64,000 nucleotides of DNA, taken from the NCBI GenBank assembly GCA_002682825.1, contig NOKP01000001.1:250501-314500 (forward strand), given 5' to 3'. Made by a program: the position numbers and the translations under genes. Of this stretch, positions 13,270 to 24,735 are shown piece by piece; the first letter of the stretch is position 1, and every line of letters begins with the position of its first letter. This DNA is from Neonectria sp. B-13. Its lineage: Eukaryota > Ascomycota > Sordariomycetes > Hypocreales > Nectriaceae. The notes beneath the pieces were generated by a model. It saw only the letters and a program-made list of their open reading frames with translations. It did not search any database and was not told the DNA's origin.

Positions 13270-14175
13270 AAATCAATATTCTAGCAATTGAACAGTTACT
13301 ATACTAACTAATGGATTAAGGGCTAGACTAAAGGATTAAGTTAGGTCCTAATGTTAGGTTAGAGCAATCAACAGCCTAAATAAGTTACCTATCTTTTGTA
13401 CTAAAACTATAACAATATAGCTAAACTAATATACTTAAACAATTATACTTAGACTAACTATATTATATTATCTACTTAGCCTAGTACTAGTAGGATAGTC
13501 TTAAGAACAACTAAAGTATAAACACTTATAAAAAAGGATTCTATCCCTATTAGCAATTAAATAGCTATTATACTATTTAGTAAGGTTAAGTAGAAGGTAA
13601 GAATAGAGCTAAGGCTAGTATAATAGTATTATATTATAATAACTAATAATTCAATTAAGTCCCTTGCCTCTATGCTAAAACTAGAACTATATAGTTAAAC
13701 TAATATACTGGAATTAACTATATTATATAATTCACTTAGCCTAATGTTAATAGGATAGTTTTAGGAATAATTAAGCTATAGGTACCTATAGAAAAGGGTT
13801 CTACCTATAAGCAATTAAATAGTTATACTACTAATTAGTAAGGCTAAGTATAGATTAAAGGGTTAAAGCTAAGGCTAATATAGTAGCATTATACTATAGT
13901 AGCTAATAACCTAATAGAGTATCCTATAGATAAAGTCAATTATATACTATTATACTAGCCAACTGTATTATATAATCTACTTTAACTAGTATAAGTAGGA
14001 TGCTTTTAGGAAATAGCTAATTAACTTTTATGCACTAGTAGGATAAGAACTAGCTATAATATTAGCAATTAAATAGCTATAGTATTAGTTAGTAGTATTA
14101 ATATAGGATTAAAAGATAGAGTAAAGCCTAATATAATAGTATAGTATTTAAGCAACTAATAATCCAACTTAGCCC
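13270..14175. repeat. ~265-bp tandem repeats, about four units
   Basis: The landmark AGCAATTAAATAG recurs at about 13272, 13548, 13815 and 14070, followed each time by similar blocks (TAGTAAGGTTAAGTA, a GGGTTCTA segment, AACTATATTATATAAT). Spacing is roughly 255-276 bp. All units are AT-rich and RIP-like. No open frame spans them. Confidence 0.65.
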
Positions 14176-16449
14176 TCTCTTAGTATACTAATATAAGTCT
14201 AAAGGAGCATATAGAATAAGGCACTAGCCCCTTTTTACAAACATCTACCTATTAAATAACACAGTTAAGGCTATCTTAAAATAGGCCTAATACAAAAGGC
14301 TATATAAACGCCTTTATTACAGTAAGGTTAATAGTAGATTATAATAGTATTATTTAGGTAACTAAGAGGTCCTCTTATCTTTATAAGGATTACTATTAGG
14401 TCCTTCCTTAGATAAGTAGACATAAGGTATAATAACTACCCTTCTCCTTAGTAAGGTATAAAGATACAATTTACATCAGTCCCTTTTACCATCCTTAAGA
14501 ATAGTACATACCCAAGCTAGCCTTCCTACTCTATTAACTAATTACTCCTTTGAATACTATACTTAGACTATAATAGCTATTATTAGCCTATAATTAGTTA
14601 CCTATTAAGATACATAAGTTTATAGGCCTTATGCATTATAGGGAGTCTACTAATACATCTATAGGAGGGGTTAAAGTTATAAAAGCAATAGTAAGTTCCA
14701 TTCTACCAATTATAGGCTTAGTATTCTATAGTAAGCATTTTACTACTTTAATAGTCCAGCCTATACTACCTCTATTAGAGCTAATAAGTAACTATAGCAT
14801 TATTCCTAATAGGATATATATTTAACAGCCCTAGATTGCTTAATGTCTTTCTTATTACTCTTAGTAGCTCTAATAACATAGAACTTTAAGTTAGTTATTT
14901 CAGTAAGCCTAACCCTATCCCTACTAAGCTAGCTAGCATACTAATTGTACTTAAGCATATGCTTATACTAAAACAGCAGCCAGACTTACACTATTACTCC
15001 CTATATAGTATTGCCCTAGGCTCTTCATTCTACTCTCTCCCTCAGTCTTACCCAAGGAGATAGCAACTCCTTACTCTCTATACCTATTCTCTCTACTATC
15101 CTATAGTTATAGAAGAGTATATTCTTCAGCTTTAAAATCTTCACTAACTTAATATTTCTATTTAGCCTTTTACTCTTCCTTATTAGGATCTATATTCAGA
15201 TAAGTACTAGAACTAGATAGAAGTAGCATTTTATTATATAAAGATAGCTAGAGAATCTCCTTATAGTCTCTATTACTATTTCTCTTATTAATACAATATT
15301 AGTTATATAGACTAGGAATAGACTTAAATTCACTATGTATAAGTTTAGTATAATATTACTTATTATTAAGGTTAAATATATCCTATAAATCCTTAAGTAG
15401 CTTATATTTAGGTTCTTTATAATCTTCTATACAATTATAATCAAAGGAACTAATAGTTCTAATAGATTTAGTATCTCTAATAGAGAAAAGCTCAATAATA
15501 GTTTCTCCCTACTACTACTATCCCTAGGACTATCCCATCTAGGACTAGCTTTCCTAGGACTACCTTTACCTCTATTACTACCTCTATAATTATTTCTACT
15601 ATTATTTCTACTATTATTTCTACTACTACCTCTACTATAACATTAAGTACCTTAATACAGTAAGACTTACCTATCCTATAGACTACCTAGCACTCTTATA
15701 CACTCTCTAAGACAATATATACCTTATACCTTTATATATATATATATAAATATAGTAATTATAACTAATCTACCCTATTCTAAGACATTAACCCTTCCTA
15801 CCCTATACTCTAGAGCTACCTATTAGCCAATATACCTTTTCTATTATTCATTCTATTCTTTCTTTTTAAACTATTATTTTCTTATCTTACATCCTACTAT
15901 AAAGACTACTATCATAAAAGCCATAACTCACTTTTAAGAGTAACCTATATATATCACTAACTAGTTTCACCTTAATTAACCTATAGTTATTAATAGAAAG
16001 CTTATCCTACCCTTAAGACTAGTATATTTACTGTTTCCCTCCTTCTAGCTTTATCTTTATAAGACTGCTTTCTCTTATATAATCTCTTTACCCTAAAGTA
16101 TATAATCTACTAGTAAAATGATTAGCTTTATATTATATTCTTAGCCTTAGTAGGAGGCTAGGGTCTAAAGGATTAATAGTTCACTAAAAAGCTATTTTAG
16201 AAGGGTAAAGCTAAAAGTAGGGAAATAGTAATTGTATATACCTTAAAGGTAGAACTATCATTTTATTAACAATCCTACCCTAATTAGGCTAAAGGTAACA
16301 TAAGATTATAAAGGAGAGTTATAAGCATAAAGATTACTTATTATCATAATAATCTCCATTTTAAGACATAAGATAAGAAAACAATAGCTTAAATAGTATT
16401 AAAAAGAACTAATATCAATTACTACTTATAATACTAAACTAACTATTAC

Positions 16450-19400
16450 TTATAGTAGTATCTAAGGTAGAAGCATCTTCCTTATCCTTATCCTCCTCTC
16501 CTTCCCCCCTTTCTACCTTAATCTCTCTCTCTCTTATCTTAGTCATTTCCTCAATCTCAATATCCTACTATAATAGCTCTATTTAGCATAAAAAACACTA
16601 TAGTAGGGATAGGCTCTCTAATTCTAGCTCTACTGCTTGCTACTTTGCTTCTAGGTAACTATAGAGATCATATTACTTACTACTATTATAAAGTTTATAT
16701 TTCACCTACCTTCAGATTGATATAACAAAGGCTAAAAGTCCTAGAAAGGACTAGATAGTTTTTAGCAATCTAAAAAGGTTATAATAAGTAGGCAGTAGAA
16801 TAGTAGGTAGGCTTATTACTATCTTAACTTAAGCCTAAGGGATATTTATCTCTAATATAGATAGAAATAGAATATTCTCTTTACTATAGTCTTATAGTAG
16901 TATATCCTTAAAGGACTATAGAATTATATATCTTAGGTTATAGCTATTAGTTCAAATAGGACCTACTAAGGAAACTATTCACTTAAGTAGCTATTAGTAG
17001 TAGTATTAGATAGTTTCATTTGTAGTATACTATAGCCTTTTAGTATAAACTATCAGCTATAGCCAGTCTTCTTAAGTGTATATCTTAAGGTTCTAAAAGC
17101 CTTAAACAGATAGGATTCTTAGGAGTATTATAGGATAGAAACTATAGGGAAACTGTATATAGTAAACAATAGTGCTTAAGCTTATAAAGCAGTCTCCCTT
17201 TAGTAATAAGAAATAGAGAGCCTAATACTAGATCTAGAAAAAGGCTAGCCTACTATAATACTAAGTACTATAAGTATACTTAGTACTTACCTCCTTTATC
17301 TAGTTACTATTAAAGGCAATTAGAATATAGCAGCTGATTTAGGACTTAAAGTGATTATTAAATAGCCTAGCCAGTCTATTAATCACCTTCTAAAACTCCT
17401 TAAAGGTATAATAAACCTATAGAAAGCAGAGTTATCCCTAGATTAGTAGACTTAAGCACTTGAATAAATAGTCAAATATAAAGTTATACTAACTATTATA
17501 TAATAGTAATCACTAGTAGGTTATTATCTAATACAATAGTTCACTTAGTAAAAAACCACCTTCCTTCTCTATAGTAGCTTAGGTAGTTATCTCACCTATT
17601 AGGGCTAGTATAATAGTAGTATACTTAGCTTATGCATTAATATATACTTCTTAGATTATCTAAGCTATAGGAATACAGTCTATATTAGTAGTAGATTTAT
17701 CTTATACTTATTAGAGCTAGCTTAAGGGTAGTATCTTACTTTGCCTAAGCCTACCCTAGACCCTATCCTAGTAGGACTTAATCTTAGCTAGAAAGTATTC
17801 ATAGTAGGCTTAGGCAATCTCCTTAATAGTAAGCCTTATAGCCTAGTTAACTAACTGCTCTACCTTATAGTTATACCTCTTATTAAAGACTAGCTAAGCT
17901 TACTAAAGCTACTTCTAGAGTAAGAACTTAATAGTGACCTATAAGGTAGTAAGAGCTTATACATTGGACTAATAGGCTAGATATGCCTAAAGAGGGTTCT
18001 AAGGGATATAAAGGTTAATAAAGGTCTTAAGTATAAAGTAGCCTTACTATTAGTTTATATAAGCTTAAAGGATCTAAAGCATTCTAAATATATTAATAAA
18101 AGTATTAAGCCTAAAACCTTACTACTCTTTATATCTATCCTAGGTCTATATATACTAGTAAGATAGCTAAATCTACTTATTAAAGTCTAGCACTAGTTTA
18201 CTACTTAAGGTATATATAAGAAGCTAATAAAAGAGCTGTATAGTATAGAAGTTAAGTACCTACTGGACTGAGAGAGGGGATAAAGAGGGTATAGTATTAT
18301 TATAGTTAGCTTAGTAAGGTAATAACTTAAGAAAGATATAGTTAAGAGGAAGAACTAGGTAGGCAGCCTAGGTAAAGATAAAGGTGTTTATATCTTTAAT
18401 AGGGATAGCTTAGAATAGGTAGTATTCCCTAGGCTCTAGGTTTAATAGGATAATATAGGTTAGTAAGCTAGTATAAGGGCTTTAGTCTAAGTAGAAGGTA
18501 TTACTACTCTATATAGCTAGGATAGTATTTAAATAGAAGGTAACCTCCTTCTGAATGCTATAGTTAGTTAAGGCTTAGGGGTTTAAGATAGCCTATAGAT
18601 ACTGCTTATTTACCTCTTAGGCATAGAGGAAAGTAGAGCAGTTGAGCTAGGGTATAAAGGCCTACTAGTGATTTTAGCTTATAGAGGATAGATCCTTGAT
18701 TATACTCTTATTAAAGGCAAGAAGGGGGAAGAACTTAGAATTAAAGAGTTAGTAATTATTAAACATTATATTAAAGAGCTCCTTATTATAGTTATATACC
18801 TTAGTGCAAATAATACTAGGTTATTAGGCCTTTAGCTATATTAGGTTAGAGGTTTAGGTAGGCTTAACCTTAGAGGTATAAGTGCTTATATTATAGAGGA
18901 AGAAGGAATAGAAGTGAGTTATAGCTAGAGGGGCCTTTAGAGTAATATCCTTAAGCTACTTATAGAGGTAGTAATTGCATTAGTTCTTCTATAAGAGGGT
19001 CTAAAGCTTAGACTGATCAGAGGAGATAGAGCTACTTATATAGTCTTATATTCTAATATTAAGCTAGTATAAGTGTATATTTAGTTAGCTTAGGTTAAGG
19101 CCTACTAAGACTATATTCTAGAATATATATAAGGTTTCCTAGAGGCTAGGCTAGGTAAAGGTGTTCTTTAGGTTATAAGCCTAAAAGAGTAGGTATAAAC
19201 CCTAGAAGTAGCTAACTAACTCTCTTCTTATAGTTAGGATAATAGTTAAGTTTGCCTTCTCTATAATAAAGGCCTAGAAGTAGGAGAGGTCTTTAGCTAG
19301 GATAGTATATATAAGATAAAATAACTAGCTCTTATCCTCTACTCTCTACTAGCCTATCTCTAGCTTTTCCCTAAAGGAGTAGGACTTAGTATAGATAATA

Positions 19401-21030
19401 TTATATATATAAAGGATCTTTTGTTAAATGAGGTTAGAAATAGTCTTATAGACTGTTAGAATAATAATTTAATTATAGAGATTCTATTACTACTCTAGTA
19501 AGAGGCTATTTAAGGTAGCTAATATTGTTAAGTAAGTAGCCTTAGGGAAAAAGAAAAGAATAAAGATATAGATACTAATTATTGTAAAATGGCTAAGGGG
19601 GATATATTATATATTAGTAAGGTTAAGGCTATATAACTAAATAACTTAGTTAATAGTAAGATTATACTTATAGGGTAGGAGAAAGATAAGATAGAAGTTA
19701 TTAGGTAGATAGATAGCTATTAGGTCCTTAGCCCTAAGCTATATACTATTAATATCCTACTACTATAAAATAATTACTAAGGCCTAAAGGAAGCTAGCTT
19801 ATATTTTATAGAAGGAAAGTAGCTTAACTGATTAGTTAAAAAGGAAAGACTATTACTATTAAAAAGAGGCCTAAGGGTTATAGGTACTATTCCTATTACT
19901 AAAAATAGTTAATAAGGGAGGAAGGGACTATTAGAAATATTAAACCCTTTCTTAGATTGTCTATATATATTTAAGCTTATTATACTCTTTTAGGTATTAA
20001 CCTAAGTATAATTATATAAGTATAATTTTAGTAGATAGATAATAGAGTTTAAAGATAATATATAGCTATAATTAAATGCAAAAAATGTCTAGAATATATA
20101 ATTATATATATTACTTTATATCTAAAGAAAGTTAATACTACTTATAGTTTCCTAGTTATAGATAGCTTAGAGGAAATAGCCTAAGACTAAGCTTACTAGG
20201 CTAAGAGAGGGTAATAGTAAGGCTAATAGTCTAAATAGGCTTAAGGACCTTATACTACTTAAAGATCCTAAAGGTAATAAAGGAGGACTATTTAATATAG
20301 GAGATAGGCCTTCTTACTAGAAGGGACTCTATAGTTATATAAAGGCTATAGGAATTTAGGACTTAAGCTTAGTATTAAAGACTAAACCTATAGTAATATA
20401 GATAGAAAGGGTTAAAAGAGATAAAGAAAGAAATAATACCTATACCTTAAGTACTTTAAGTTTAGTATTTATATTAATATTAGATAGAGCTTAGTAATCT
20501 AAGAGCTAATCCTAGGTAGGAGAGAGAGAGTATAAGGTATTATGTAAGGTTAGAGTAGATAGAAGGGTAATAGAGAGCTCTAGAGGATAGGTAGTATTAG
20601 TAGTAGTTAGTATCTTACTGATTATTACTCTTGCCTAACTAGTTATTAAAGGGGTAAGGGATAGTATCTTAGTAAGCTTAGGGCTTTAATGTCTTTATTA
20701 TAGTTTAATTAGCAATAGGGCAGCTATAATAGCTACTATTATTATACTATTTATTACACTTAGCTCTTTAGTTATAGTAAGCCTTAGACTTTAGTGTTTT
20801 AGCTATATTAGTAGAGGTTATTTACTAGGATTAAGAGCATTTTATTAAGCTAGAATGAGATTGATTAGATAGTTAGATACTATTAGTAAAGGATATAAAC
20901 TATTAAGGGATGTATTCTTAGTAGGATATACTAGGTTACTACTACTAGTTGTACTAAGAAGGTAAACATTTAGGTTATTAGAATACTATTAAAGATATTA
21001 TACTTACTTATCTTACTGTATTTATAGGTA
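16450..21030 (-). pseudogene. RIP-degraded repeat element, copy 2
   Basis: Colinear copy of 2095-6580. It keeps the same landmarks, for example the GAGAGGGGATAAAGAGGG block at 18266 versus 3907 and the GTCTAGAATATA block near 20088 versus 5726. It carries more C-to-T and G-to-A changes than copy 1 (CCCTTGTTAAAGGC in copy 1 reads TCTTATTAAAGAC here). The minus-strand frame is therefore more broken. The family is not recognised. Having both copies would allow a de-RIPped consensus of the ancestral protein to be compared with databases. Confidence 0.6.
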
Positions 21031-21599
21031 GTATAATCTCTCTTATTCTTATTTATAATCTCTCTTTTCTTAGGTAGATAGTATATATAGAGCCATTTTA
21101 TAAATAATTAGTAGAAGAAATAATAGAGTAGATAGAGGTCTATCTATTTACCTATTCCTTATTTATATTTTATCTTTATTTATTTACTCTTTTATTTATT
21201 TTTAATAGAATAATTATATTTATCTAAGGTTTCTTTTCTTTTTCTATTAATTATAATATTATAGAGCTAGTTAGTATTTATTATTAGGTAATATACCTAA
21301 AGGTTAACTGTAGGAAGGGGTAATAAGCTATATGATTAGACTTTTAGAGAGGTAGTAGTTATAGATAAGATAGAGAGGTATTATCTATTGATAGGGATAC
21401 TATCTATCTTAAGACTTTATTATATTAGCTTATAAAAACTAGTAGGGATACTATTTACCTTAAGACTTTATTATATTAGCTTATAGAAACTAATAGATAT
21501 ATATCTACCTTAATGCTTTATTATCTTATAGATACTATTGCTTATTTTAGATTTTATTAGTAAAATATATATATTAGTATATAATAATTAGGATAGAAG

Positions 21600-22385
21600 A
21601 GATTACCCTAGAGAGTAAGAAAGAAAGGTTAGAATAGAGATTAAGTAAGCTATAGGAAGGGGATTAAGGATAGAAATAAGGGATTAGGTTGATTAAAGGG
21701 TATATTATAAAGGAAAGTTAAAAGATTTAACTAGAAGTAATACTAACTATAGTAATAGCTTTATTATCTTAAGTAAGATAAAAGATAAAGTATTAGTAAG
21801 GTAAGTAATAAAGTTTATAGAAAGAAAGAGTATACTAAGAAGTCTTATATTAGAAGACTATTATAGCCTATTGTATAATCTAGAGAGATTAGGTAGATAG
21901 ATAAAGACTATCCTCTAATAACTCTTATATTAAGGGACTATTACCTAAGGACTAAGGACTTATACCTACCTTATAATCTAAGAAACTAAGCTATATATAC
22001 TAATAGAGATATTATCTACCTTAAGACTCTATTATATTAGCTTATAGAAAATCAATAAGAATACTATCTACCTTAAGACTAAATTCTATTAGTCTATATT
22101 AGTATTACTAGTAAGAGTATTAGATATATTCTTTTTAATATATAAACTATTATTTTATAATTAAACTATAATAAAATAACTTTAATATAGAATACTATTT
22201 ATTTATAATATTAAAAGATTATATACTCTATAGGAATATATTTATTATACTTATCTCTATTGATTAATATCTATTTTACCTTATACATTAGTATTATTAT
22301 ATTTCTTTATATTTTTCTTTCTATTTTTACTACCTACTTAGAATTGTACTAAGTCCTATGATATACAGTCCTAACCCTAACCCTA
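21600..22385. repeat. Tail unit c, diverged, with telomeric tract at 22370-22385
   Basis: The segment shares the GAATAGAGATTAAGTA and AATTGTACTAAGTCCT landmarks with units a, b and d, and ends in CTAACCCTAACCCTAG. In this half of the block the unit precedes the minisatellite, whereas units a and b follow theirs. The preceding stretch 21030-21600 is AT-rich with short local duplications (an ACTATCTACCTTAAGACTTTATT-like block recurs at about 21400-21530). Confidence 0.55.
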
Positions 22386-22584
22386 GAACCACCTCTAATG
22401 ACTAGCTGTATACTTTAGTATATAGTACCTAAGTTAGAAGAGCTTAGCCTAAAGGTGAGGATAGATGGATCTATATCTCTGAAAGTTAACTTAATCTTAT
22501 TGGATATTAGTTAAATTAGCTCTTATATTTAATAAGATATTAAATAATATTTATCTATTTATTGGATATTTACTCTAAAATAAG

Positions 22585-23490
22585 AAACCATTTATATATA
22601 AGCTAGTATCCCTCCTAATGGCCTTTATTAGAAAGAGATTATATACAAGTTAGTATCCCCTTTAATAGCCTCTACTAGAAAGAGATTATATATAGACTAA
22701 TATTTGCTCTTAATAGCCTTTAGAAAGAAATTATATATAAGCTAGTATTTGCTCTTTATAGCTTCTATTAGAAAGAGATTATATATAAGCTAGCTTTCCT
22801 CTTAATAGCTTTTATTAGAAAGAGATTATATATAGGCTAGCTTCTGCCCTTAATAGCCTCTACTAGAAAGAGATTATATATAAGCTGGCTTCTGCCTTTA
22901 ATAGCCTCTATTAGAAAGAGATTATATATAAGCTAGCTTCTACTCCTAATAGCTTCTACTAGAAAGAGATTATATATAAGCTAGTATTTGCTCTTTATAG
23001 CTTCTACTAGAAAGAGATTATGTATAGGCTGGCATCTGCTCTTTATGGCCTCTAGAAAGAGATTATGTATAAGCTGGCATTTGCTCTTTATAGCCTCTAC
23101 TAGAAAGAGATTATATATAAGCTGGCTTCTACTCTTAATAGCCTTTACTAGAAAGAGATTATATATAGGCTAGTATTTGCCCTTAATAGCTTCTAGAAAG
23201 AGATTATATATAGGCTAGCATCTGCCCTTAATAACCTCTAGAAAGAGATTATATATAGGCTAGTATTTGCCTTTAATGACCTTTAGAAAGAGATTATATA
23301 TAGGCTAGCATCTGCCCCTAATAACCTCTAGAAAGAGATTATATATAGGCTAGTATTTTCCCCTAATAGCCTTTAGAAAGAGATTATATATAGGCTAGTA
23401 TTTTCCCTTAATAGCCTTTAGAAAGAGATTATATATAAGCTAGTATTTTCCCTTAATAGCCTTTAGAAAGAGATTATATATAAGCTAATA
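22585..23490. repeat. Minisatellite array 2 (~46-bp unit, ~19 copies)
   Basis: Same unit as array 1 (AAAGAGATTATATATAAGCTAG core). The last seven or eight units are a shorter variant lacking the CTACT segment. The open frame at 22988-23173 is only a translation of this repeat and is not a gene. Confidence 0.9.
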
Positions 23491-24210
23491 TATTAGTAAG
23501 AGTAACTTAAGACAGTTAATAAGAATAAAGACATTTAACTAGCTTTACTATAGTTACTATAGAGGAAGAGATATAGTCTATCTACTGGCTCTAATACAAT
23601 AGAAAAGAATGATTAGAATAGAGATTAAGTAGGTAGTAGAAAAGGGTTTAATAATAGGAAGTTATAATATTACTATAGCTTATTATATAGTCTAAAGAGA
23701 TTAAGTATATTAATAGAACTACTTAAGGATAGAGACTCTTATCTACCCTATAATCTAAGGAATCAGGCTATATATATTAATAGGGATACTTTCTACCTTA
23801 AGACTATATTATATTAGCTTATAAAAGCCTAATAGAGTATCTTTTATTTATAATAGATTAGATTAATTAAAAAAAATACCTTAATAGAATAGATTTTATT
23901 TATAATTCCTTATATTAATCAATCTTTTTAACTATCTAATAAGGCTATAATAAGCTATCTTATAACCTATAGCCTTACTAACTATATTATATACTAATTT
24001 ACCTTTTATATTAGGAATAAAATGTATATATAAAGATTAAAAATAATATAATCTTTAGTTATATGTTTATTACAAATTTCTCTATTGATTTATATCTATA
24101 TTACCTTGTGCATTAGTATAATAGTATTTCTATGGAATTTTCTCTCTGTTTTTGCCGCCTGCTTGGAATTGCACTAAGTCCCCTGAACATAGCCCTAACC
24201 CTAACCCTAA
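23490..24210. repeat. Tail unit d, with (CCCTAA)3 at 24193-24210
   Basis: Copy of the tail unit directly after the second minisatellite, in the same order as unit a. It ends in three perfect CCCTAA units. Base composition becomes ordinary immediately after them, so this tract marks the edge of the RIP-mutated block. Confidence 0.8.
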
Positions 24211-24735
24211 GTGCACCTCTGATTTTAGAGCTTGAGCAAGTATAGTATTGATTTATTATATATACAACTTACACTAAGTGTTATTATTACTTATATTATG
24301 AATTACACTTTTATTAATGATTATTAATACAGGGCGGATTGTCTTTGCCAGACTGGACTGAATTGCCACAAGGGCAAGGGAAGGAAAGGATGGAATATAC
24401 TGTCAGAAAACTAGCGTGGCACTCTGATGACTTGTATTATCCATGTCCTTGTCCTCCTAGGCTATCTCTGTGGTGTTCAGGGGATATCTCCTTTCCTTGA
24501 CCGCCTTCCTGTTCGGGCTACAGCCGGCAAAGGTTAGGCGAGCTGTCTGTTGACCACCAAGGTGGTCACATGACCACCCTGGAGATAATGTGTACATAAT
24601 CCAATCTAACACCTATTGCCAATCAATCCAATCCAATCCAAATTTTGGGGCACATGAAATCCAATCCAAATTGCCTCCAATCCAATAAGATCATTGTCTA
24701 GCACTGCCCACAAAGCCATCAGTATCCATAATGCC
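24211..24735. other. Intergenic, 3' side of the DUF2235 gene
   Basis: Ordinary composition returns here. No gene is seen. It contains the CCAAT-rich short repeat at 24620-24687 and is presumably the 3' flank of the minus-strand gene that ends at 24736. Confidence 0.6.
24620..24687. repeat. Short CCAAT/AATCC repeat
   Basis: AATCC is iterated several times (CAATCCAATCCAATCC and two later pairs) within about 65 bp. On the plus strand this makes a cluster of CCAAT pentamers. It lies downstream of the 3' end of the neighbouring minus-strand gene, so a promoter role is not obvious; simple-repeat expansion is the plain explanation. Confidence 0.7.

Larger units (their letters stand above)
1327..24220. 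other. RIP-mutated, AT-rich repeat block
   Basis: Almost the whole stretch is depleted of CpA and CpG and enriched in TpA on both strands. Potential coding frames are broken by TAG/TAA where CAG, CAA, CGA or TGG would be expected. This is the known footprint of repeat-induced point mutation in ascomycetes. Nearly everything in it is repeated within the block. Segments with no recognisable content beyond AT-rich degenerate sequence are 1327-2090, 6580-7720, 10440-11690 and 14180-16440. The short open frames inside (for example 2103-2294 and 14631-14825) have no support as genes. The right boundary near 24.2 kb is sharp and coincides with a telomere-type tract. Confidence 0.85.

Noticed and set aside
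14631..14825. 64-codon hydrophobic open frame in the AT-rich block
   Set aside because: Flanked by degenerate RIP sequence, with composition-driven Ile/Leu/Tyr content and no homology visible; probably chance.
22988..23173. 61-codon open frame with repeated Leu/Phe/Ile/Ala/Arg pattern
   Set aside because: It is a translation of the ~46-bp minisatellite; the periodicity comes from the DNA repeat.
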